Source: Protula sp. h YS-2021
Taxonomy: Eukaryota; Annelida; Polychaeta; Sabellida; Serpulidae
Direction: 5' to 3'
NCBI GenBank assembly: GCA_949752745.1
Contig: OX457032.1
Coordinates: 16,284,720-16,348,719, forward strand
Length of the DNA: 64,000 nt
A program made the position numbers and the translations under genes. The notes below the pieces were generated by a model. It was not told where the DNA came from. It worked only from the letters and a program-made list of their open reading frames with translations, and ran no database searches. This document shows positions 8,661 through 18,600 of this stretch, one piece after another; the stretch's first letter is position 1; each line of letters starts with the position of its first letter.

Positions 8661-9310
8661 AAATCGGTTACTTCGTTAGTGCATAGTGCAATCTGGTTAG
8701 CAAGTTTCGGGCCAATGTTAGCGAAGAACTCGTTAAATCCGTTAGCAATATCTTTGAGGTTAGTAGCTGATAAGCCTTCTACTTTAAATGATTCAGGATA
8801 GGATGAAACGCTCTTGCATCTTTTAATACATCGATTTAGTATTTTTCAGCTCTGTTTTATATCACGCCAGTGTTCTTCTAACAATTTACCTTAGTATTGT
8901 TTTTCAGTTCGTCTGAGTATATCCGTAAATTTATTTCTGTATTTCTTGTAACAAGCTTCGAATTCCCACGTTTTTAGTTTAATTTTTTTAAATATAAATG
9001 GTTTTTCTTTATTGTTGCGTTAATAAGACCGGATGTTAGTCACGGTTTTTGTCTTACTTTGCCATTAGTTTTTACTTTCTTTAAAGGACATGTGGATTCA
9101 AACACCCGCGTTATTTTATTGACAAATGTATTTAGGCAATATATGCATCACTATAGACAACACATTAGACCAGTCTATGGCGTTTGACTCTTGAAATAAC
9201 TTTTGAAGATTTTCTTCCCTTATCTCTCTTTTTAAAATATTTAATATTTTACTGGTTTCTATTTGATAATCACATACAGAAAACACCGGTAAATGATCAG
9301 TAATATCGTT

Positions 9311-9950
9311 TTAAATGAACCCTGTGCTTACACTGGCATCGCAATCAGGAGTAAAAATGTTATCTATCAGAGTGGAGCTGTTAATAGTTAATCGTGTTGA
9401 TTTATTAATAAGAGGTTGAAGACGATTGCTATACAACAGGTCAAGAAAGGAATCTGTATTAGTGTCGGTATTAGCATGCAATAAATTTATATTAAAGTCA
9501 CCACACATGAATACTGTTTTATTTCGTAAGCTATGCAATAATATTTCAGTCTGACTATTAAACTTGATAACATCCGTATTAGGTGGACGATATACCACAC
9601 ATTATATTTTACTGTGTCTATTTCATGGCAGCTCAGCACAAATACAATGAAGAACACCGTCACCACTATAGCTGTATTGCTGTGATAGTGTATGTTTAAT
9701 TGTTTTATTTACATATATGGCAACACCACCCCATCTCTTATTCGTTCGAGAAATACAAACAGAGTCATAGTCATTCAAAAGATATTCATCACGACAGCCT
9801 GATTCTAACCAAGTCTCGGACAATTCTGTGACACTAAATTTGTAATTTAGAGATTCAAGGTACGTTATGACAGTGTTAAAATTGGCATTTACGCTTCTTA
9901 CGTTAAAATGAATAATAGTGAAGCCTTTAACTTTTCTGTTTTTATGATAA
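9311..9950 (-). pseudogene. LINE apurinic/apyrimidinic-type endonuclease
   Basis: Going along the minus strand the sequence reads IIHFNVRSVNANFN (first strand of the fold), SETWLES (catalytic Glu region), a GGVAIYVN strand, then MVYRPPN, CGDFNINLL (the GDFN motif) and a LIDNIF segment before the domain end. These are the conserved blocks of the endonuclease that nicks target DNA for target-primed reverse transcription. The two longest open pieces are 9623-9823 and 9311-9598. A stop lies between them and others upstream. Confidence 0.85.
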
Positions 9951-10570
9951 GTTGATCGCCTAATGGATATTCACAATTAACTCGGATTTTATTAGAAAGC
10001 GGCAGTCCGGATCTATATCGCTGTCGAAATGGAATTCACTATCGCTGTAATTAAACGATTGAAAATTACCTAGTTGAGATTCATTTAACGTGTTCAATGA
10101 GTCAAAAGTACAATTCAATTCCCCCCAAATACAATTCATCATCATCAATTCCATTAAAGGGGAAAATATAATCTTTGCACTGTAAACAAAACCAGAGGCA
10201 ATCAGAATTCGCCAGCTCAATTAAAAGTGTTTTTATAGTTTAGAGCAACGTCTGTCTAACCATTGTAACCATTGTAAGCAAGAGTCACACCCAATATCCC
10301 GCTTGCATACTACAAAGGGGTAGGCACAACTTTACATCACAAGCTAAGTTCGTATTTTGCTCAAATCATCCATATTTTTGACCAGAATAATCTTTTGCTG
10401 ATGGGACTTGAACCATTACACTTGAGGTAAACTTTAGAGTTCCTGATCCAAGTATTTAGTATCCGCTTTTCGGCTCTTAGTTGTCGAGCGTAGTGAAATA
10501 ACTTTGCATTCAATTGAGTTAATTGTTCATTCAGAGAAAAGTTTTCTGGCGGCCATAAAACGGGTTTTTA

Positions 10571-10618
10571 CTCTTCTAGAACACAGTGTGTTCTAGAACA
10601 CACTGTGTTCTACAAGAG
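10571..10618. repeat. 48-bp palindrome (one mismatched pair)
   Basis: Bases 10,577-10,612 are a perfect 36-bp palindrome built from AGAACACA and TGTGTTCT half-sites. After one mismatched pair the arms extend by CTCTT/AAGAG. It could form a cruciform or hairpin. It stands about 30 bp before the GA-rich tract. Confidence 0.9.
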
Positions 10619-10647
10619 CAAGAGTTATAATATACTCGTATGTGGCG

Positions 10648-10762
10648 CGAGAGAGAGAAAGAGAGAGAGAGGGGGTAACAGAGAGAAAGACAGGAGGGAT
10701 AGAGGAGGGAGATTGAGCGAGAGGAAGAGAGAGAAAGAAAGAAAGACAGAGAGAGAGAGATG

Positions 10763-10824
<62 letters not shown>

Positions 10825-10826
10825 GA
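10648..10826. repeat. GA-rich tract with (GA)n microsatellite
   Basis: The pure (GA)n run is 10,768-10,821, preceded by interrupted GA-rich DNA. Long Ser-Leu or Arg-Glu open frames across it are a by-product of the repeat. A similar tract lies upstream of the second receptor gene at 58,362. Confidence 0.95.
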
Positions 10827-12098
10827 CAGACAGTGTTGCCACATCCTTTTTTAAAAAGGATTATTCTTTTTTCGAAAAAACCCGATTTTATCTTTTATAT
10901 CCTTTAATACTTTTTTATACTATTTTTTTGAATTTTCATCCTTTTTATGCTTTCTTTTTGGTTCTCATCCTTTTTTATTTTGATACTTTTTTATGTTTGT
11001 CTAATAAATTTTAAAAAATAGGAAACACAACGAAGCTGTTGTCCAAGGGTTCATTAACAAAATCAGAAACAAAAAAAAAAGAAAAAAAATAAACAAAAAA
11101 GGAATACACAGCCATAATTCTTAGCGAAGTATAACCATTTGCAAACTTTATTTGCAAGTGGGAATGACCTAAAAAAGCAAGACAGCCCTTTCAGGACAAT
11201 TTAGAAGTACAATCCAGTATACAATTATTGTTAATTGCTGTGAAAGGGAGCATTTCAGTAAGTAAAAATTACAAAAAAATGATACAGTATGATTAACATT
11301 AATGCTTTCTCGATTTTCAGCAAAATACGAATTGTCCTTTTTTCTACTTTTTCCCAAATTTATCCTTTTTATCCTTTTTTGTTGATGACTCCGTGACAAC
11401 ACAGGACAGAGGAAGGAAGAGATAGAGACAGAGAGAGGGGAAAAGGTATGTTAAGTCTTTCAGTCTAAATTCAGCTCCTGCATTAGTTTTAATAATCGTA
11501 AATATGATCCCCGGGGGATGGAGCATTCACCGTACCAACTTGTTACCACGCGTGTCCATTACTTTAAAACGGCCTTTGAATGCGGAGTGCTAATTTTGAA
11601 ATAACACGCCCTTTTTTAACCAAACGCTGAGAGAAAATCTGAAATTATCCCCTTTTTTCTTACAAACGCGGAGTACTGAATGAAAATTACACCCCCTTTA
11701 ACGAAATTGGCACTTTGTGCGGACCTCGTCAGGCCTTAAATTCCCCCTTTTCTCCCCGTTTTTTTTTTTGGACACGTATGGTAACACTTTTGTACCAAGT
11801 ACCCTTTCCGAAAACCAAATAGACAAATATCTAGACAGATTTTAAATGTCGCGCCTACCCAGAGAGCGTTTCATAGTTGAAACATTTCTTTGAATGTCTG
11901 TCTGTTGTCCTGTCTGATTTGTTTTATTTCCAAAAGCTGCATATAAAATAATCTCAGCACATTTAGGATCAAATGTTCACTGTAAAATCTCGCAATTTAT
12001 TTGATGAAATGTGCTGCGGTACAGCGGTCATATCCATTGCATTTCCGTAATTGAAGTGCAGTGTAAGTTAACTATTTTATTTTCTCCTTCTCCAACAG
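10827..12098. other. Non-coding, T-rich, upstream of receptor gene 1
   Basis: 10,840-11,010 contains many ATCCTTTTTTA-like runs. 11,560-11,770 holds a dispersed repeat (AACGCGGAGTACTGAATGAA, ACGAAATTGGCA) that recurs in the second intron of both receptor genes and upstream of the second copy. No coding exon seen; a 5' untranslated exon may lie here because the first coding exon begins at a splice acceptor. Confidence 0.6.
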
Positions 12099-12114
12099 AA
12101 CCAAGACAAGGAAT

Positions 12115-15100
12115 ATGGGGATTGCAAGGAATATGGGGACTGCAATTACGCTGTTGCTTGTTGCACAGCTCTCTCGGGATGCCGTGTAAGTGCAGACCAA
12201 CTAAAATACTTAAAACAGTTATTTGAGATAATAAAAAAAGAAAACCACTACTTGTGATTGATCTGGCGTGCTTCGTTTATTTAGATGCACTGGATGAAGT
12301 TGATATGTGCACGGAAATAATTTGTGCAATAGCGTATGTATCTACCTATTTATTTTAAATAATTATTGGGGAAACCTTGTGATTAATATTGAAGAATTAA
12401 TGTAACAATTCTGCCAGTCGTCCACCTCGAAATTCTGGTGGCACATTCAGACAGATCCTAGTAAATATTTTCAGTCGTTCTCTTTGAATATGATCCCGTT
12501 TTCTGCTCCCAGTTAGTACTAATTACCGGCTTATTAAGCTAAAAGGTCAGTCATAAAATAGACATGCAAAACTACGTTCTGTACGAGTGACCCATTAGCC
12601 ACTCTTTGAAGCTCTTCACTCATGACAAATTTGTCCTGAAGAGTAAAACGCTGTATTAACAAGCAGTGTACGATATGCTCAGAGCAGAAAACTGGCAGGA
12701 TTCAAGTGAAAGAAAACATAAAGAAACAAATAAGGAAAATACATGAAAAGTTGATTTTCTGTGCCATGAGGTATCTATAAGGTGTCAAAACTTTTTTGGA
12801 ATGTGTGGCATTATTTCTAAGGAAAAAAGAGCGCTATATCTATTCTATTTTAATTTGATGTATTTCGTCATTGATTGTTGTGCTTCTGTGTTTCTCTGCT
12901 TTTGTTCTTATCCCCGTAAAATTTGAGTCCTGTTTTTTTTGGCAAATCTCGTAGCCGAAACTTTGAATCTTCTTACTGTTTGTTGCATATCACAAATGCA
13001 GTGGCCTTTTCTAGCCAATATTATAAAGGAAAAAGAATATCTGCAGCAGGAATAAGTCTTAATGTGTTACTCGAAAGATCAGTTCTTTTATCCAGCCTAT
13101 TTTCATGTAGGAGGATGATTAATTTTAAAAGGAAATATCAGTCAAGCCAAATGTTATCTTTCAGTTGGTGTCAGGTGAGTGTCGAAGTTCCCCCGTACTG
13201 TCCTTCCATGTGTTTGGAGAATTATTTCTTTGACACAAGTACACGTGAATGCTTGCCGTGTCGGAACATCTGCGATTTGCGAGATGATACCAGAAGTATG
13301 ATGTGCTCTCATCACTGTCCAGGTACGCGCAATTAGCGAGGCCCTTGGCGACATCCAGGGCATCCAGGAGCCTTTGTTCTGTTATTCGAAACATGTTTTA
13401 CACCACACACAAACAAAAAGTGTTCTTTCTCACTTTGTACTTTAAATTTTGTTTCATGTAAGTCTTTTAATATGTGACCAAACGATGACCATAATTCCGA
13501 ATACCCCTCACCCTTTCTTGGGAAACGAGGATTACTGAATGAAAATTGCTCCCATTTTTAACGAAATTTGCAGTCCGCCCGTATCTCTTCTGGCCGTACC
13601 ATTACCCATTTTCTTGGCGTTTTTTTTATATGGTAATACATATGATAACAGTGGCCCCCCTCCTTGAGTTAAGTCATGTAACAAAAAATATATTGAGTTA
13701 TTTCGAATCAGTATGGTTATATTATTCACCAGTTACGAAAGTATTAGCCTGAGTTCAGCATTGTTACTGGTTAATAATATGCTTAAATGCCGTGTGTGCA
13801 TGTTTGTTGCTGCATTTGTATATTTGCAGGGTACACGCCACGCGTTGCGAAGACAGCTGCCACTACAACAGAACCTTCGCCTAAACAGTTGCCTACAGTC
13901 TATGACACAGAAATAATCATACTCACTGTTGTACTAGTTTTGTTTATTGTTTGTGTACTTATGGTGGTAGTTTTTGTTTTGGCCCTGTATAACTTTTTCT
14001 GCGGCGTACAAAACCTTGCTAAACATTCTGAGGCAGAAGCCGGGAAGCCATTACCCAGCTCAACTGACGTGCGAAAACACAGTAGTGCAAGGTTGATGGA
14101 AAAAACCTGGAAATTATTAAGTTCAGCCCAGAATCAAACCGAGGTGCACGAGGGAGATATCGAGGCACAAAAGCGCCGTGTTTGGCCTCCAGAGGACGAT
14201 GTCCAGTGGGACTGCGAGACAAATGGTTCACAAAGGGCCAAGGCGCAGAAGAATAGTGTTTCGTCTCCACAGTATGATGCCCAGTCGGACCAGGAGCCCA
14301 GTGGTTCTCAGACTACAGACGCGCAGGAGTCCGCTGCAGAGGAGATTGTTTGGTCTGCACATACCGATGCCCAGCCGTACCGCGAGCCCAATGGTTCACA
14401 AAGGATCGAGGCGCACGAGGGCGGTGTCGGGTCTCCCCATGATAATGCCCAGTTGGACCAGGAGCCCGGTGCTTCTCAGAGCACCGAAGCTGTACGGGTC
14501 AAAGCCCAGTACACAGAGGAAGATGAAACCAATAATTTGCCGAACACTAGTTTAGATCCCAATCACATCAATGGCTCGGGTTTGAATACAGATGTCAATG
14601 AAAACACTGACCATTCAGTTGCACCTTGCACAACACCAGGCCATTCACAGCAGTGGAAACCGCAAGGGGTTTGCCAGAACAAACAGCAAGCACTTTGCTT
14701 AACGTCAGAATACACAACTGGTCCTGCAAAGAGCTCTATGCAGCAGGAAGCAGCTGGTTCGTTAGCAGGGAACAGAAGTTATTCCAAAAGTGTGAGTCTT
14801 AATGTGCCAAGAGATAGTAGTGCACATGACGTAACAGAAGATGAGGAGATGTGTGGACTAGCAAACAAAGATCCGTATGATGACATTGACGCAGCTGTTG
14901 ATCAAACGTCTTTGTCAAGGAGATCACATTCAAATGCCGCATCAACACAGCAACACCAGTCCAGCTTCTCAAACATAGTCATTAACAACCACAGTATACC
15001 GGCATGCATTTCTGACCGGTTGCCTCTGCTTGAAAATGAACCTCCCCAAATGGCCCGAGCACATTCGCTATTCGGTCGAGCGCATTCATCACTGGGACTT

Positions 15101-16644
15101 GGGGCATATTCAGCAGAAGCAGCAGAGCGGGAAGAGGAGGAACACTTCATACAGGCATACCAGCCTCAAAGCGGTAATCATTACGATGGCCTGGATGATC
15201 AACGACTCCGCCATGTGCAAGCAGGTTCAGTAACTAAATTCTAATCTCTAAAGACAACCCTGGATACCAGCCCAAATTCTTCTTCATGTCAGCATTTTCT
15301 AAGCGTAGTAAAGTAATACACAACCTACAGAGCCATACAAATTGTCAATATAATTAGAAATATTTCTTTTGTCAGCAGCACAGGGACCGGAAGATGATTA
15401 CTTGGAAGGCGCTGTGGGGGGTATTGTGGGTAATCTTGATGCGACACACAACGAACAACTGCAGGGAAACAATGGCGGATATGTAAGCTTGCCAGGTAAA
15501 GTAGTCTGACCTGCCTGCTTGCTCAAACGGTAGCGACGGTCACTCCGAAGAGCTGCTGTTTGGGTCCGATTTCCGCCAAGGCAGTGTCATTTTCGACTCG
15601 CCTAACCAAGCACCAGGTTTTTGCGAACGTTATTTGTCGGTGGCGAGTCTAGTCCTCTTACAACCTGGCGTAACCCAGATGAAGGAAATTTTAAACGGGA
15701 ACATTTTGTTCAAAAATATAATGCAAACATCGTGAAAGTCGAGAGTAATGAAAAGGTTATGATAGAAAGAGTAGAACAAAAATCTTCCTATATTGTTGAG
15801 AAATGTATATTGCTTTTGTCATAAATTTATTGCCACAATCGTATTGTTCCAGTTGAAACAATGAGTCTTTAACATTCTGTTGAAATTTTTCTGTATTCAT
15901 GTTGTAAACGTTTTAAATTGGGACTGATGGAGATCCTTATGATATTTCAGTCTTAATGCAAAATTTCATATTAGGTTGAGCTCACATACTCTGTGTTCAT
16001 CAAGATTTTCTCTTTTAGACTTACTTTGTAGAATCTATAAATTCTTTATGTTTTCATTTCTACAGACAAGATTCTACATATAGTTTTGACTTGGGAATTG
16101 ACTGTCCATGTTTGCAGGCGATGTGTCGCCTCGTTCCTACGAAAGTGACAGCGGAGCCGGAAGCATTATCGATCCCGCCTTTCGAGACCGATCTGGTTTT
16201 CACGAACTACACTACGAAAACAATTACATATATGATCAACTACAGGAGTAAGTAAAAGCTACATTATGTATATATATAATGGCAGAATTTGTTGAAAGTT
16301 TTTTGTTGTTTCTCTGCACGCTTAAGACATAAACTCTGCAAATGAAACGATAATTCCGCGCAAGAATTTAATACTAAGGATTCCAAAATTTTTTATTCTA
16401 GCCAGATTTTGTACTAAAGCTGTGACTTGGATATGTCTATTTAAATGCCTTTGTTATGGACAGTATACCATGGGTTCGTGGATACCACAGCCGGGGCAGG
16501 TCGATAAATGTATACGCTGACCTTGACAATGCGGATGCCGACGAACTACATCAGGAACTGGTCGAAATTTTGCATCAGCCTTGGAACAAATTTCGAATCA
16601 AGCCATACTATATAAGTCAGAATATTGACCGCTATGCAATGTGA
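12115..16644 (+). CDS. BCMA/TACI-like TNF-receptor-type membrane protein, copy 1 (six exons)
   Basis: Spliced model: 12,115-12,185, 13,165-13,322, 13,830-15,224, 15,376-15,495, 16,118-16,247, 16,464-16,644. All junctions are GT-AG with matching phases (2,1,1,1,2), giving 684 residues. Exon 1 encodes a signal peptide (MGIARNMGTAITLLLVAQ). Exon 2 encodes one cysteine-rich domain with spacing C-x12-C-x2-C-x3-C-x10-C-x3-C, containing YFFD and ECLPC as in the single domain of BCMA/TACI receptors. Exon 3 starts with a Thr/Pro stalk, then a transmembrane helix at about residues 105-129 and a long polar cytoplasmic region. That region has imperfect DAQ-x-D-x-E-x2-GSQ repeats (about 195-305) and an SDQE motif fitting the TRAF2-type consensus. 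No death domain. The coding exon follows a splice acceptor at 12,098, so a 5' untranslated exon lies upstream. The receptor identity is inferred from motif spacing. Confidence 0.75.
13165..13322 (+). CDS. Receptor gene 1, exon 2: extracellular cysteine-rich domain
   Basis: Bounded by a TTTCAG acceptor and a CCAG/GTACGC donor. The peptide begins WCQVSVEVPPYC and its core is CLENYFFDTSTRECLPC, then NICDLRDDTRSMMCSHHC. Eight cysteines allow three TNFR-type disulfides plus an N-terminal pair. Exon length (158 bp) is identical in the paralogue at 60,182-60,339. Confidence 0.8.
13830..15244 (+). CDS. Receptor gene 1, exon 3: stalk, transmembrane helix, cytoplasmic region (with read-through stop)
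   Basis: The long exon encodes the stalk, the membrane span (IIILTVVLVLFIVCVLMVVV) and most of the cytoplasmic tail. Splicing at 15,224 (GCAG/GTTCAG) joins it in phase to exon 4. If the intron is retained, translation adds SVTKF and stops at 15,244, giving a receptor without the tyrosine-containing C-terminus. The cytoplasmic part is acidic and Gln/Ser rich, with no catalytic domain visible. The paralogous exon is 18 bp shorter, an in-frame difference. Confidence 0.8.
15510..15690 (+). mobile_element. tRNA-derived SINE in receptor gene 1, intron 4
   Basis: The first 76 bases resemble a tRNA: CCTGCCT start, B-box-like GGGTCCGATTTCC and a complementary GGCAG end, followed by a SINE-like body to about 15,690. 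The paralogous copy in gene 2 (62,746) keeps a better tRNA fold, so the insertion predates the gene duplication. It starts only 14 bp after the exon 4 donor. Confidence 0.55.
16118..16644 (+). CDS. Receptor gene 1, exons 5 and 6: conserved tyrosine-rich C-terminus
   Basis: Exon 5 (16,118-16,247) encodes PRSYESDSGAGSIIDPAF and ends HYENNYIYDQLQ. It contains a YxN motif (YENN, Grb2-type SH2 target pattern) and YDQL (YxxL type). Exon 6 (16,464-16,644) encodes VYADLDNADADELHQELVEI and ends DRYAM. The donor CAGGA/GTAAGT leaves phase 2, and exon 6 after TGGACAG completes the codon. If the donor is not used, translation stops at the TAA within it. Signalling roles are inferred from motifs only. Confidence 0.65.
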
Positions 16645-16750
16645 GGATTCAGAGAGGAATCAGATTTCTAATTGTAACATTTATAATTTGTTTTAAAAAT
16701 CATAACTAGAAGTATATCCACATACCTTAGGGGCACAAACGATGTAAGTC

Positions 16751-16756
16751 AATAAA
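16751..16756 (+). terminator. Polyadenylation signal of receptor gene 1
   Basis: AATAAA lies 107 bp after the stop codon, the first canonical signal downstream of exon 6. Confidence 0.6.
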
Positions 16757-18299
16757 CAATAGAAAGGTACGTTGTACATAACCATCAGTGTCGTCACATG
16801 TACAGTGTAGTAGAGGAGGAGAATGAAAATGTGTTTTCCTACATAATATTAACTTTTCTGCGTGTGTGTTTTTTACGTGTTCGTCCTGTGAAAAAATTAT
16901 GTCTCCCCGACCAAAGGGAGACATAAAGTGTTTGTACGTTCTGTGTGTAAGTGTATGTATGTAGGTGTCTGTGTGCAACAAAACGTTGTATGCAAGATAT
17001 CTCAAGAACGAAAAGTCGGGTCGACTTCAAACTTGATCTGTCTATTCCTTGGGCCGGTCGAACGGGTCTGTCAACTTTTTTATGCACGTTATATTATTAT
17101 TTTATGATGTCATTACATGAAAAATAACTCAGCCGTTGAACATTAGAGAAAGTTCAAACCTGGTGGGATTGTTGCTTGATAGGTCCGAAAGAGTTTGTCA
17201 AATTTTGTTGCCAGTACAACAAAAGACTGCGGCGTATGATTTTATCACGTAAAATATGTATACATTGTGACATCTATCGAATTTTATTTGGACATTCCTT
17301 GAATCAGTCAACTTTTGACGGATATAGCGTAATAAAGAAAGACGTATGACGTCATTACGTTAAAATCTTGTACGTAGGATTTCTTAGCCGCTGAACATCG
17401 GAGAAAGTTCAAACTTGGTGGGTTTCTTTCTTGGGAAGTACGAAAAATTCAACAAGTGTAGAGTATGACCTCATCACGTGAAATATACATATAATTTGGA
17501 CAGTTCTTGTGTACAAAATATTTCGATAACGGAAAGTCGTATCGACTTCAAATTTTGTGTTGGTTCAGTTGGACGGTTATTTTAACTTTTGAGAAATTAC
17601 GAAAGGCGTATGACGTCATTGCGTTAAAATTTTATATGTGTACATTTCTGGTGGGAATGTTGCTTGTTACGTCCGAAAGATTCTGTCAAATATACCAGGA
17701 GTAGAACGAACGGAAACGGCACATGACTCTAAACCGCCTCCCCCTGTCCCCTGCCTCAGCCGTTGTGTCGGCTGTTAGGTTAACTAGGGAGAGTTATTAA
17801 GTGCGTTTGTGATTGCAGTGTTTTATAGAAGGTTCTCCAATGTTCTTGCATTCTTTAGACATACTTGAAAACATAAGCAGCACAATTTTCGACCATTTCT
17901 TGCATTTCATGTAATTGATCTTTTTGTGCGTTACACACGTACAGCTATTAGCGTGTTTTAATTTGGCTGCCAAACTGTTCCACATATGGGAGTAATTAGG
18001 TAATGGCTGGCAATGTTTGTGCAGTACCTGAAAGTAGCTTTCATTTTAAAGTGGGTCATCTAATATCTTCTGTTATGACAAGCAGAGCACTACTTCTCTC
18101 ACTCTCTCACCGAGGTAAGTAATGTGTTTCAGTTATGAAGACTGTCTTTCTGTTGCTTTTTTAGGGAATCTTTTTGCTTTGGTTGGAATGGTTAGGATTG
18201 CCTTTAGAGTCGTACCTAGAGAATAGAGCTGGAAGGGGGAGCGGGGATCAATGTAAGCAAAAACAAATATTTTGGTAAACTTTTTTTAACTGCAACCAT
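16757..18299. repeat. Degenerate dispersed repeats, no gene
   Basis: Between 16,900 and 17,690 the phrases AAAGTCGxxTCGACTTCAAA, TGACGTCATTACGT and GAGAAAGTTCAAAC recur at intervals of roughly 150-250 bp, suggesting an old internally repetitive element. The remainder to 18,299 shows nothing I can support as coding. Confidence 0.5.
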
Positions 18300-18600
18300 C
18301 AAGATCCGGATAAAAAGACGTAAATTAAAACCTGTTTGTAGTGACCGGCTTCCAGTTTCGGATAACAACACGTACGGTAAAACCCCCTGTCTTGACCACC
18401 TTTCAGACTTCTAGACCGGATAAACAAAATAGGTAAGTAAAACTGCTGTAATGACTAACTTCAATACCAGGATTAAAAGGACGTACAGTAAAACTTGTTT
18501 TAGCGACCACCTGAAACCGGACAAAAAAGACGTACAGTAAAACGTTATTAGTGACCACCTTTTTGACCCAGACAAAACGCCTGAGACTAAACTTCTATAA
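18300..18600. repeat. Imperfect minisatellite, about five copies of 50-60 bp
   Basis: GACGTACAGTAAAAC-like phrases followed by TAGTGACCACCT and ACCGGACAAA recur near 18,318, 18,369, 18,432, 18,480 and 18,530. Confidence 0.65.

Larger units (their letters stand above)
7485..10220 (-). mobile_element. Decayed APE-type LINE (Jockey/CR1-like), 3'-truncated
   Basis: Minus-strand pieces in order show an N-terminal acidic segment (9,960-10,220), an APE-type endonuclease (9,311-9,930), linker pieces and a reverse transcriptase (7,890-8,660) followed by its C-terminal part (about 7,485-7,860). Frame breaks and stops throughout show it is inactive. The C-terminal part ends abruptly at a TAG near 7,485, earlier than usual for these elements, so the 3' end seems truncated or replaced. 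Assignment to Jockey versus CR1 needs a tree. Confidence 0.85.

Noticed and set aside
10576..10844. Long Leu-Ser and Arg-Glu frames across GA repeats (also at 58,232-58,570)
   Set aside because: Low-complexity translation of microsatellites.
12923..13336. 137-codon frame that includes exon 2 as an uninterrupted exon
   Set aside because: The upstream 80 codons are intron sequence; the acceptor TTTCAG at 13,164 joins in phase with the signal-peptide exon, and both gene copies show the same boundary.
16644..17100. ORFs at 16,727-17,087 on the minus strand as a gene downstream of receptor 1
   Set aside because: They lie in the 3' untranslated region and a degenerate repeat, with no domain and no coding pattern.
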